Assembly: GCA_946405485.1 (NCBI GenBank)
Contig: CAMJHJ010000168.1
Span: 1-5,585 of the forward strand
DNA: 5,585 nucleotides
Origin: an uncultured Bacteroidales bacterium
GTDB lineage: Bacteria; Bacteroidota; Bacteroidia; Bacteroidales; UBA932
Direction of reading: 5' to 3'
The notes below the pieces were generated by a model. The model was not told the origin of the DNA, did no database searches, and was given only the letters and a program-made list of their open reading frames with translations. How positions within the stretch are numbered: position 1 is the stretch's first letter; each line of letters begins with the position of its first letter. A program made the translations under genes and the position numbers. Below, piece by piece: positions 1 to 5,585 of the stretch.

Positions 1-263
1 ACCACAAGGGACAAGTGCTGCACGAAGGGAACGTCCTCGCCCAGGCGGACCGCTTGCTGGAGAACATCGACCAGCTCCTGCGGGAAGGCGGATCCAGCCT
101 GGAAAAGGTTCCCTATCTCATTGTCTATCTGCGGGATATCGCGGACTACACGCTGGTGGACGCCTACATACAGCGGCGTTTCCAATATCTACCGCGCGTC
201 ATCCTCGAGGCCCGGGTCTGCCGGCCCTCCTGGCTGATCGAAATGGAGTGCGAGGTCAGATAA
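1..263 (+). CDS. Rid-family / chorismatase-like protein, C-terminal part (5' end outside window)
   Basis: Only the last 86 or so residues are present. The frame is open to the left edge (first full codon at 3), so the GTG at 15 is probably internal. The visible part matches the C-terminal half of a YjgF/Rid-type fold: a helix of the form AQADRLLENIDQLLREGG, then a strand with VPYLIVYLRD, a short helix (DAYIQRRF), and a closing strand with ARVCRPSWLIEMECEV. In classical Rid proteins this region ends in an Arg-containing strand and a Glu-containing strand (E.E). The CRPSWLIEME ending is closer to the longer chorismatase (FkbO/Hyg5)-like relatives, which carry a Rid-like domain at the C-terminus and run to about 350-400 residues. 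I therefore expect a long gene rather than a 125-residue RidA, but this is inference. Substrate is unknown: imine/enamine hydrolysis and chorismate-type chemistry are both possible. It converges on the S41 protease gene, with an 8-base overlap of the 3' ends and no terminator hairpin between them. Confidence 0.7.
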   Translation, partial: HKGQVLHEGNVLAQADRLLENIDQLLREGGSSLEKVPYLIVYLRDIADYTLVDAYIQRRFQYLPRVILEARVCRPSWLIEMECEVR

Positions 264-1863
264 GCGGCGAGACCAGCGCCTTCTTCAGCTGGTCGTCATA
301 GCGCAACCGCACCTTGATGCCGGCCTCCTGGAAATAATAGCGGACGGCAAGCTCTTCCTCGATGAACGGGATGATCTCATCCTTCTTCAGGCGCAGGAAA
401 GCCTCCTTGTCCATATCCAGCGCCTTCTCCAAGGCCTCCAGACGGTCCTTCATCGCATCGGCCAGCCCGTCCTTCTCCAAGTCCTTCTTCATCTGGTCAA
501 AATGCGTCCGGGCGCTGGAGCGGTAGTCGAACTTCTTGTCCTTCGCAAAGGCGATGAAGTCCTCATAATCCTTGTCTCCGAAATGGAACTCCTCCAAGGC
601 GGGGATGGTCTCGTGCCGGCGCACATAATCCAGCGCATACTGCTCCAGGATGCCGCCGTAGACCAGGGAATAGACCAGCCGGCTGTATTCCTTGGAAGGC
701 AGCTCGACATCGGGCGTGATGCCGCCGCCGTCACGCACCGTGCGTCCGCGGGAAGTCAGGAAGGTATGCGTCAGCGAATCGGGGATATGCCCTACGCTGC
801 CGTCCTCGTTGCGGTGGCTGTAATCGATGGCCTGCACGCAGCGGCCGCTGGGCGTATAGTACTTCGCCGTAGTGACCTTCATCGTGCCGTTGTAGGGCAG
901 CGGACGCATGCTCTGCACCAGGCCCTTGCCATAGGTCCTGCGGCCCATGACGGTCGCGCGGTCATAATCCTGCAAGGCGCCGGAGACGATTTCGGATGAC
1001 GAGGCCGTCCCGGAATCCACCAGCACGATGACGGGCATTTCCGTGTCGACGGGGTCGAAAGTGGTCTTGTAAGCGCTCTCCTGGCCGAGGTTGTTCTTCG
1101 CCGTGACGACTACCGAGCCCTTAGGGATAAACAGGGAAACGATATTGACGGCCTCGCTGAGCAGGCCGCCGCCATTGCCGCGAAGGTCCAGCACCAAGCG
1201 CTTCATCCCCTGCTCCTTGAGGCTTAGGAAGGCGTTCCTGACCTCGTTGGAGACCTTCTCCGTGAAACCGGTCTGGGAGATATAGCCGGTCGTATCGTCC
1301 AGCATTCCATAATAATCGACATCCGGGAGGTGGATGCGTTCGCGCACGACCTTGACCTCGGTGGTGTCGCCCGAGCGCAGTTTACGGACTTTGAAGCGCA
1401 CCGTCGTGCCGGGCTTGCCCTTCATCCGGTCGCTGCAATCCTTGGTCTCCAGGCCCTTGACGCTGACTCCGTCGATTTCCCAGATCTCATCGCCGCAGAC
1501 CAGACCGGCCTTCACGGCCGGCGAACCGGCATAAGGCTCGTTGATGATGACGGGGCCGCCCTTCTCGGGCTTGTAGATGATGGCGCCGATGCCGCCATAG
1601 GTCTTGTTGAGCATCATCTGGAGGTCTTCCGTCTCCTCCTCCGGGATATAGATCGTATAAGGATCCAGTTCCTCGAGCATCGCGTCGATGCCCGCCCGCT
1701 CGATCCGTCCGATCGGCAGGGAGTCCACATAGGAGCGGTTCAGCTCCTTCAGGATGGCATTCTGGATCTCGGTCCACTTGCCCAGTTCGAAACCTTTGGT
1801 CTGTGCGGTTGCGGCCGTCGCGCAGAGTAAAAGCGCCGCCGCGAGTATCGTGATTCTTTTCAT
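256..1863 (-). CDS. secreted S41-family C-terminal-processing serine protease with PDZ domain
   Basis: A 535-residue periplasmic serine endopeptidase of the CtpA/Tsp/Prc group, which cleaves proteins near their C-termini. The ATG at 1863 is chosen because it starts a clean signal peptide (MKR, then a hydrophobic run, AATA-Q at about residue 21). The frame stays open upstream to 2127, but that extension crosses the divergent promoter and lies antisense to rdgB. After a helical N-terminal region (about 25-75, with the DPYTIYIPEEE segment), a PDZ domain spans about 88-165 (YGGIGA, then AGSPAVKAGLVCGDEIWEIDG). The catalytic domain follows (about 190-390), with LDLRGNGGGLL at 225-235. Ser288 in the SGTASSSE motif is the likely nucleophile. 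Lys313 in TYGKG lies exactly 25 residues later, the family spacing, and Gln317 fits the third catalytic position. A charged, helical tail (about 425-535) follows, as often seen in Bacteroidota homologues. No lipobox Cys follows the signal peptide, so a soluble periplasmic enzyme is likely. Its physiological substrate cannot be told from sequence. Confidence 0.93.
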   Translation of the reverse strand: MKRITILAAALLLCATAATAQTKGFELGKWTEIQNAILKELNRSYVDSLPIGRIERAGIDAMLEELDPYTIYIPEEETEDLQMMLNKTYGGIGAIIYKPEKGGPVIINEPYAGSPAVKAGLVCGDEIWEIDGVSVKGLETKDCSDRMKGKPGTTVRFKVRKLRSGDTTEVKVVRERIHLPDVDYYGMLDDTTGYISQTGFTEKVSNEVRNAFLSLKEQGMKRLVLDLRGNGGGLLSEAVNIVSLFIPKGSVVVTAKNNLGQESAYKTTFDPVDTEMPVIVLVDSGTASSSEIVSGALQDYDRATVMGRRTYGKGLVQSMRPLPYNGTMKVTTAKYYTPSGRCVQAIDYSHRNEDGSVGHIPDSLTHTFLTSRGRTVRDGGGITPDVELPSKEYSRLVYSLVYGGILEQYALDYVRRHETIPALEEFHFGDKDYEDFIAFAKDKKFDYRSSARTHFDQMKKDLEKDGLADAMKDRLEALEKALDMDKEAFLRLKKDEIIPFIEEELAVRYYFQEAGIKVRLRYDDQLKKALVSPLI

Positions 1864-1921
1864 ACGAAAGTTGCCTAGCAAAAACTGTACGAAGTTAGGT
1901 AAAATTCGTATTTTTGTATGT
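1864..1921. promoter_or_regulatory. divergent intergenic region between S41 protease and rdgB
   Basis: This 58-base spacer separates two start codons pointing away from each other, so it must hold both promoters unless they lie inside the coding regions. It is clearly AT-rich compared with the flanking genes. A plus-strand -7 element is visible and annotated separately. On the minus strand the best candidate for the protease is TAACTTCG (1897 to 1890), one mismatch from TAnnTTTG, but I see no TTTG at the expected -33 distance. The protease promoter is therefore unresolved. No Shine-Dalgarno sequence is visible before either gene, which is normal for Bacteroidota. Confidence 0.6.
1885..1916 (+). 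promoter_or_regulatory. candidate Bacteroidota sigma-70-type promoter of the rdgB-recO-U32 unit
   Basis: TATTTTTG at 1909-1916 is an exact match to the Bacteroidota -7 consensus TAnnTTTG. A weak -33 candidate, CTG at 1885-1887 (consensus TTG/TTTG), sits 21 bases upstream, within the usual spacing. The -7 element ends only 5 bases before the rdgB ATG at 1922, so the predicted transcription start falls on or within a few bases of the start codon. This would give a leaderless or nearly leaderless message. Confidence 0.5.
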
Positions 1922-2524
1922 ATGAAAATCATTTTTGCGACGGCCAACCGCGGAAAACTCCGCGAGGCATCTGAAATCCTGGGCGAGCGTTTCACGCTGC
2001 TGACCCCGCATGACCTGGGCATCGACGAGGACATCCCGGAGACGGGCGACACGCTGAAGGAGAATTCCATCCAGAAGGCAATGTACCTGTACGAGCGGCT
2101 CGGCTGCGACTGTTTCGCAGACGACACCGGTCTGGAAGTGGATGCGCTGGGCGGCGCACCCGGTGTCCACAGCGCCCGCTACGCCGGCGAGGGGCATGAC
2201 TTCGACGCCAACATCCGCAAGCTTCTGTATGAGTTGCGGGACGTCCCCTACGATCAGCGCACGGCCCGTTTCAAGAATGTCGTGACCCTCATCATCGGGG
2301 GTGAGATGCATTTCTTCGAAGGCTGCCTGGAAGGGCACATCGCACTGGAGCGCGGCGGGACCCAGGGCTTCGGCTATGATCCCGTCTTCGTCCCGGATGA
2401 ATTCCCGGACCGGACCGTCGCCCAGCTCGGCGAGGAGGTCAAGAACGCCATCTCGCACCGCGGCAAATCCCTGCGGGCGATGGCCGCCTGGCTGAAGGAG
2501 AACCTGCCTGCTGACGAAGCCTGA
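1922..2524 (+). CDS. rdgB: XTP/dITP pyrophosphatase (RdgB/HAM1 family)
   Basis: A 200-residue cytoplasmic enzyme that hydrolyses non-canonical purine nucleoside triphosphates (dITP, XTP, ITP) to the monophosphate and pyrophosphate, keeping deaminated purines out of DNA and RNA. The start at 1922 gives the canonical family N-terminus MKIIFATANRGKLREA; the frame is open back to 1754, but the extra residues resemble nothing in the family. Visible motifs are the phosphate-binding TANRGK (7-12), FADDTGLEVDALGGAPGVHSARY (65-87) with Asp68 as the likely general base or metal ligand, GFGYDPVF (149-156) for base recognition, and SHRGKS (178-183). Length matches the usual 190-205 residues. It is the first gene of a tight plus-strand unit, with recO starting 6 bases after its stop. 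It is divergent from the S41 protease. The assignment is secure from motifs alone. Confidence 0.96.
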   Translation: MKIIFATANRGKLREASEILGERFTLLTPHDLGIDEDIPETGDTLKENSIQKAMYLYERLGCDCFADDTGLEVDALGGAPGVHSARYAGEGHDFDANIRKLLYELRDVPYDQRTARFKNVVTLIIGGEMHFFEGCLEGHIALERGGTQGFGYDPVFVPDEFPDRTVAQLGEEVKNAISHRGKSLRAMAAWLKENLPADEA

Positions 2525-2530
2525 ACGCCC

Positions 2531-3178
2531 ATGACGACCAACGCGCGCCTCATCATCCTGCAGTACACCAAGATCAAGGACTCGGCGGTCGTGATCCACA
2601 CGCTCAGCCGGGAATGGGGGCGCCGCAGTTTCATCGTCCACCTCGGCAAGAACGCCTCCCTGGCCCTGTTCCAGCCCCTGGGCATCGTGGAAGCCGAGAT
2701 TTCAGAGAATCCCAAGTCCGAACTCTGGCGGGCTTCCCGCGTCACCCAGGCCTTCCCGCTGGTCAGCCTGCGGACCGATCCCTCCAAGAATGCCATCGTC
2801 CTCTTTATGAGCGAGGTCCTCTACCGGGGCGTCCGGGAAGGCACGGCGGAAGAGGAACTGTATGACTGGTGCGAACGCAGTATCCTGACCCTGGAAGCGC
2901 TGGAGAAAGATTACGCCAACTTCCATCTGCGCTGGCTCCTGGAGCTCGCGGCCACGATGGGCTTCGAGCCTTCCCTGGAGGACCTGGCGCCCTTTGCCGG
3001 AGAGCGCTTCCCGGAAGTGAAAGCCCTGCTGGGCGCCTCCTTCGAAGAGGCCATGCTGCTGCCGCTGTCCGGCGCCAGGCGCAGCGAGCTCTGCGAGGTA
3101 TTCATCCGCTACCTCTCCCACCACACCGAATCCAACCTCGACATCCGTTCCCTGCGCGTCCTGCGCGAACTCTTCTGA
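2531..3178 (+). CDS. recO: DNA repair protein RecO
   Basis: A 215-residue recombination mediator of the RecFOR pathway. RecO binds single-stranded DNA and SSB and helps load RecA at gaps. The N-terminal OB-fold region covers about 1-80 (ARLIILQYTKIKDSAVVIHTLSREWGRRSFIV, then LFQPLGIVEAEI), and a helical C-terminal domain follows. The stretch LRTDPSKNAIVLFMSEVLYRGVRE (80-103), the ANFHLRWLLELAATMGFEP segment (129-147) and the ending SLRVLRELF are characteristic of Bacteroidales RecO. It is somewhat shorter than the roughly 240 residues common in Bacteroides. There are only two cysteines, far apart (114 and 188), so the zinc-binding module found in some RecO proteins is absent. The ATG at 2531 gives an N-terminus that lines up with relatives. 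It sits 6 bases after rdgB and 3 bases before the U32 gene, so co-transcription and possibly translational coupling are likely. Confidence 0.93.
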   Translation: MTTNARLIILQYTKIKDSAVVIHTLSREWGRRSFIVHLGKNASLALFQPLGIVEAEISENPKSELWRASRVTQAFPLVSLRTDPSKNAIVLFMSEVLYRGVREGTAEEELYDWCERSILTLEALEKDYANFHLRWLLELAATMGFEPSLEDLAPFAGERFPEVKALLGASFEEAMLLPLSGARRSELCEVFIRYLSHHTESNLDIRSLRVLRELF

Positions 3179-3181
3179 ATA

Positions 3182-4450
3182 ATGGAAAAGAACGAACTGG
3201 AAATCATGGCGCCCGCAGGCAGTTTCGACTGCCTGCAAGCCGCCATCCAAGGCGGCGCGGACGCCGTCTATTTCGGCGTCGGGCGCCTCAACATGCGCTC
3301 CCACTCCGCCAATAATTTCGCCGCCGAAGACCTCCCAGAAGTCACCCGCATCTGCCGGGAAGCCGGCATCAAGAGTTACCTCACGCTCAACATCGTCCTC
3401 TATCAGAATGACTTGCAGGACGCATACAGGACGCTCGACGCCGCCAGGGATGCCGGCGTGGACGCGGTCATCGCTTCCGACATGGCCGCCATCGCCTATT
3501 GCCGCAAGATCGGCCTGGAAGTACATGCCTCCACCCAGCTCAATGTCTCCAACCTGGAAGCCCTGCGTTTCTGGGCGCAATGGTGCGACGTCATCGTGCT
3601 GGCGCGCGAGCTGGACCTCTTCCAAGTGAAAGAAATCCACGAGGCCATCGTCCGCGAAGGGATCAAAGGCCCTTCCGGGGAGCTCGTGCGCATCGAGATG
3701 TTCGCCCACGGGGCGCTGTGCATGGCCGTGTCCGGCAAATGCTACCTGAGCCTGCAGGCGACCGGCTCCTCGGCCAACCGGGGCGCCTGCATGCAGATCT
3801 GCCGCCGCGGCTACGAGGTCACGGACCTGGAGACGGGCTGGCAGCTGGACATCGACAACAAATACATCATGTCCCCCAAGGACCTCTGCACCATCGGGTT
3901 CATGGACAAGATCGTGGGAGCCGGCGTCAAGGTGTTCAAGATCGAAGGCCGCGCCCGCAGCGCGGAATACGTCCGCCGCACAGCCTCCTGCTACCGCCGG
4001 GCGGCCGATGCCGTCTGCGACGGGACCTACACGCCCGAACTGGCCGCCGCGTTGAAGACCGAACTTGCGGAAGTCTTCAACCGGGGCTTCTGGGACGGCT
4101 ATTACCAGGGTGCGCGCCTGGGAGAATGGAGCGAGGTGTATGGCAGCCATGCGACCAAGATGAAGATCTATTGCGGAAAGGTCAGCAACTGGTTCGACCG
4201 CATCAACGTAGCGGAGATCACGGTCGAGACGCGGCCCCTGCGCAAGGGGGACGAGGTGATGGTGATCGGCGCGACGACCGGCGTGGTGCAGTTCACCGTG
4301 GAAGATATGCGGGTGGAATTCGAGCCCGTGGAGGAGGCCGGGAAAGGCGTCCGCTGCTCGCTGGCAGTCCCGGAAGGCATGAAGCTCCGTCGGAACGACA
4401 AACTCTATATTTGGGCCGATTCAGGGCGGGGTGCTGTTGATAAATTGTAG
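3182..4450 (+). CDS. U32-family protein, TrhP/YegQ-like (probable tRNA U34 hydroxylation factor)
   Basis: A 422-residue cytoplasmic protein annotated historically as 'U32 peptidase'. The PROSITE-type U32 signature is complete at 172-190 (E-x-F-x2-G-A-L-C-x4-G-x-C-x-L-S). The N-terminal barrel begins with ELEIMAPAGSFDCLQAAIQGGADAVYFG, and a later block reads YIMSPKDLCTI (228-238) and FKIEGRARSAEYVRRTASCYRRAAD (252-276), closely resembling E. coli TrhP. In that protein the role is prephenate-dependent 5-hydroxylation of uridine 34 in tRNA. Relatives UbiU/UbiV use four Cys to hold a 4Fe-4S cluster. Here Cys180, Cys187 and Cys203 match, with Cys207 or Cys236 as the fourth candidate. A C-terminal beta-rich domain covers about 325-415. 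True protease activity is doubtful for this branch. RlhA-like (rRNA) or ubiquinone-type roles are alternatives, but the motif order favours TrhP. It is the last gene of the unit, ending just before a strong terminator. Confidence 0.88.
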   Translation: MEKNELEIMAPAGSFDCLQAAIQGGADAVYFGVGRLNMRSHSANNFAAEDLPEVTRICREAGIKSYLTLNIVLYQNDLQDAYRTLDAARDAGVDAVIASDMAAIAYCRKIGLEVHASTQLNVSNLEALRFWAQWCDVIVLARELDLFQVKEIHEAIVREGIKGPSGELVRIEMFAHGALCMAVSGKCYLSLQATGSSANRGACMQICRRGYEVTDLETGWQLDIDNKYIMSPKDLCTIGFMDKIVGAGVKVFKIEGRARSAEYVRRTASCYRRAADAVCDGTYTPELAAALKTELAEVFNRGFWDGYYQGARLGEWSEVYGSHATKMKIYCGKVSNWFDRINVAEITVETRPLRKGDEVMVIGATTGVVQFTVEDMRVEFEPVEEAGKGVRCSLAVPEGMKLRRNDKLYIWADSGRGAVDKL

Positions 4451-4459
4451 ATAACTTCC

Positions 4460-4493
4460 ACGGACGGGACAGGAATCCCGTCCGTTTTTGTTT
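4460..4493 (+). terminator. intrinsic (Rho-independent) terminator of the rdgB-recO-U32 unit
   Basis: A perfect GC-rich hairpin: ACGGACGGGA (4460-4469) pairs with TCCCGTCCGT (4476-4485) around a 6-base loop (CAGGAA). The stem is 10 bp with no mismatch. A T-run begins at 4485 (TTTTT, then G, then TTT). It lies 10 bases after the U32 stop codon. This marks the 3' end of the upstream transcript and makes the DUF5020 gene a separate unit. Confidence 0.93.
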
Positions 4494-4520
4494 AAATTTG
4501 TAAACGGGAAACTATTTTTC
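4487..4520 (+). promoter_or_regulatory. candidate promoter of the DUF5020-permease unit
   Basis: The 43 bases between the terminator and the ATG at 4538 are AT-rich. TATTTTTC (4513-4520) differs from the Bacteroidota -7 consensus TAnnTTTG only at the last base. A TTTG at 4487-4490 lies 22 bases upstream, slightly longer than the usual 19-21. It overlaps the T-tract of the preceding terminator. A second TTTG at 4497-4500 is too close for this -7 element. A promoter is required here by the terminator upstream, but its exact position is uncertain. The leader would be about 10-15 bases with no Shine-Dalgarno. Confidence 0.4.
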
Positions 4521-4537
4521 TAACGATATACTATCTT

Positions 4538-5236
4538 ATGAAAAAATCTTTCATCCTGGTGGCGCTCGCCACGCTCGCCTTCAGCTTCACCGCCAAGGCA
4601 CAGACCAACTTCCAAACCTTCTACGACTTCGGTCGTAAGCACTTCACCACCACCCTCGAGGGTTTCCATGTTGACAAATGGGGTAACACCTTCTTCTTCC
4701 TGGATTATGACTACAATAACCGGGATGCCAACGGAAAGGTGATCTCCCCCAACAACACGTATTTCGAGATCGCCCGTTGCCTGAATTTCTGGCAGGACAG
4801 TGCTCTGGCACCGCTCAGCCTGCAGGTCGAGTACAACGGTGGTTTCGGCACCGGCGGCAACATGGCATATGCCTTCCCCGTCAACAACGCCTTCCTGGTG
4901 GGTCTGGACTGGTTCCTGCACAGCAAGGATTTCAACAATACCCTCAACTTCAAGTTCCTGTACAAGAGATTCACGGGCCTGTATTCCAAAGTCCCGCTCC
5001 AGTTCACGACCGTGTGGGGCTGCCAGGACCTGTTCACGCTGAAGGGCCTGCGTTTCTCCGGCTTCCTGGATGTCTGGTGCGAGCTTGACCACGTCGTGGT
5101 CCTGTCCGAGCCCCAGCTCTGGTATGGCTTCGGCGACCACTTCAACGTCGGCGGTGAGGTTGAGTTCTCTTACAACTTCGCCGGGATGGAAGGCTTCCAC
5201 GTGATGCCTTGCATCGGTTGGAAATGGGTCTTCTAG
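4538..5236 (+). CDS. DUF5020-family outer-membrane beta-barrel protein (Tsx-like channel candidate)
   Basis: A 232-residue exported protein. The N-terminus MKKSFILVALATLAFSFTAKA-Q is a clear signal peptide with cleavage expected after Ala21. The mature part is rich in aromatic residues in alternating strand-like stretches: TFYDFGRKHFTTTLEGFHVDK (27-47), WGNTFFFLDYDY (48-59), LSLQVEYNGGFG (93-104), LNFKFLYKRF (136-145), FSGFLDVWCEL (173-183), VVLSEPQLWYGF (187-198). It ends in GWKWVF, a terminal Phe as recognised by the Bam barrel-assembly machinery. These blocks match my memory of Bacteroidales DUF5020 proteins. The KWGNTFFFLD segment also resembles the opening strands of Tsx-type nucleoside channels. 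All 31 Phe codons are TTC and Asn is mostly AAC, suggesting strong expression. A nucleobase permease starts 12 bases downstream, so a purine or nucleoside outer-membrane channel is the best guess; this role is inferred, not shown. Confidence 0.82.
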   Translation: MKKSFILVALATLAFSFTAKAQTNFQTFYDFGRKHFTTTLEGFHVDKWGNTFFFLDYDYNNRDANGKVISPNNTYFEIARCLNFWQDSALAPLSLQVEYNGGFGTGGNMAYAFPVNNAFLVGLDWFLHSKDFNNTLNFKFLYKRFTGLYSKVPLQFTTVWGCQDLFTLKGLRFSGFLDVWCELDHVVVLSEPQLWYGFGDHFNVGGEVEFSYNFAGMEGFHVMPCIGWKWVF

Positions 5237-5248
5237 CATTTCTGAGCC

Positions 5249-5585
5249 ATGGGTAACTTCCTTCAGAAAGCGTTCGGCTTCAATCCCGAACAGCATAAAG
5301 TCCGTACGGAGATCGTAGCGGGCATCACCACCTTCCTGACGATGGCGTATATCCTCGCCGTCAACCCTAACATCTTCAGTGCCCTGGATATGCCCAGGGG
5401 GTCCGTCTTCACCGCCACCGCCCTGGCCGCCCTCATCGGTACGCTCGTGATGGCGTTATACGCCAAGAAGCCGTTCGCCCTCGCCCCGGGCATGGGCCTG
5501 AACGCCTTCTTCGTGTTCACGGTCTGCCTGACGATGGGCCACTCCTGGCAGTTCGCCCTGACGGCCGTGTTCCTGGAGGGTCTGT
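5249..5585 (+). CDS. NCS2-family (AzgA-like) purine/nucleobase permease, N-terminal part (3' end outside window)
   Basis: The first 112 residues of an inner-membrane transporter. The ATG at 5249 begins MGNFLQKAFGFNPEQHKVRTEIVAGITTFLTMAYILAVNP, the typical start of the AzgA/AdeP/PbuG branch of NCS2. The LAPGMGLNAFF motif (78-88) is equally diagnostic. Hydrophobic segments at about 22-40, 54-71 and 83-98 are the first membrane helices. Members are proton-coupled importers of adenine, guanine or hypoxanthine, usually about 430-460 residues with 14 helices, so roughly three quarters lies beyond the window. It starts 12 bases after the DUF5020 stop with no terminator between, so the two genes are very probably co-transcribed. 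The exact base specificity cannot be read from this part. Confidence 0.93.
   Translation, partial: MGNFLQKAFGFNPEQHKVRTEIVAGITTFLTMAYILAVNPNIFSALDMPRGSVFTATALAALIGTLVMALYAKKPFALAPGMGLNAFFVFTVCLTMGHSWQFALTAVFLEGL

Noticed and set aside
15..17. GTG at 15 as the true start of the first gene
   Set aside because: The frame is open to the window edge, and the residues before it (HKGQ) continue the family pattern, so the gene starts upstream of the window.
1330..1830. Plus-strand open frames opposite the S41 protease (also 502-999)
   Set aside because: Shadow frames of a well-supported protease gene, with no recognisable motifs and no promoter.
1754..1921. N-terminal extension of the rdgB frame back to 1754
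   Set aside because: The extra 56 residues overlap the start of the protease gene on the other strand, and the canonical HAM1/RdgB N-terminus begins at 1922.
1864..2127. N-terminal extension of the S41 protease frame back to 2127 (a 623-residue product)
   Set aside because: The extra 88 residues lie antisense to rdgB and across the divergent promoter, have no family resemblance, and would bury the signal peptide that begins at 1863.
2702..4150. Long minus-strand open frame (482 codons) opposite recO and the U32 gene
   Set aside because: It is antisense to two securely identified genes. Its composition (rich in Ala, Gly, Val, Asp, His) is typical of the mirror frame of GC-rich coding sequence, and no domain is recognisable.
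4520..5296. Minus-strand open frame (258 codons) opposite the DUF5020 gene
   Set aside because: Rich in Glu, Val and Gly as expected for the complement of a TTC- and AAC-rich gene. It spans the intergenic regions on both sides and has no family resemblance.
1..5585. Possible novel defence, mobile or CRISPR-type system
   Set aside because: All genes belong to recognisable housekeeping families. I saw no direct-repeat arrays, transposase, integrase, phage genes or composition break.

Overview
The window reads as ordinary housekeeping chromosome from a GC-rich member of the Bacteroidota, most likely order Bacteroidales. The evidence is the protein families (a RecO of the Bacteroides type, a DUF5020-type outer-membrane protein, a PDZ-containing S41 protease with a charged C-terminal tail), the absence of Shine-Dalgarno sequences, and a TAnnTTTG-type -7 promoter element ahead of rdgB. 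Genus cannot be fixed from the sequence alone.

Layout. (1) Positions 1-263, plus strand: the C-terminal end of a Rid/chorismatase-like protein that begins outside the window. (2) Positions 256-1863, minus strand: a complete secreted S41 (C-terminal-processing) serine protease. Its 3' end overlaps the first gene tail-to-tail by 8 bases. (3) Positions 1864-1921: a short divergent intergenic region. (4) Positions 1922-4450, plus strand: a tightly packed three-gene unit with gaps of 6 and 3 bases, encoding rdgB (XTP/dITP pyrophosphatase), recO (recombination mediator) and a U32-family protein resembling the tRNA-hydroxylation factor TrhP/YegQ. It ends in a textbook intrinsic terminator at 4460-4493. 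(5) Positions 4538-5585, plus strand: a DUF5020 outer-membrane barrel candidate followed 12 bases later by the start of an NCS2 (AzgA-like) nucleobase permease, which runs off the window.

How the genes fit together. The rdgB-recO-U32 unit combines nucleotide-pool cleaning, DNA repair and probable tRNA modification. The last two genes look like a matched outer-membrane and inner-membrane pair for importing purines or related compounds. That pairing is the most useful functional hint here, because DUF5020 has no assigned substrate that I know of.

I found no RNA genes, mobile elements, CRISPR arrays or long repeats, and no clearly undescribed system. There is no gene-free stretch over 300 bases; the longest gap is 4451-4537.
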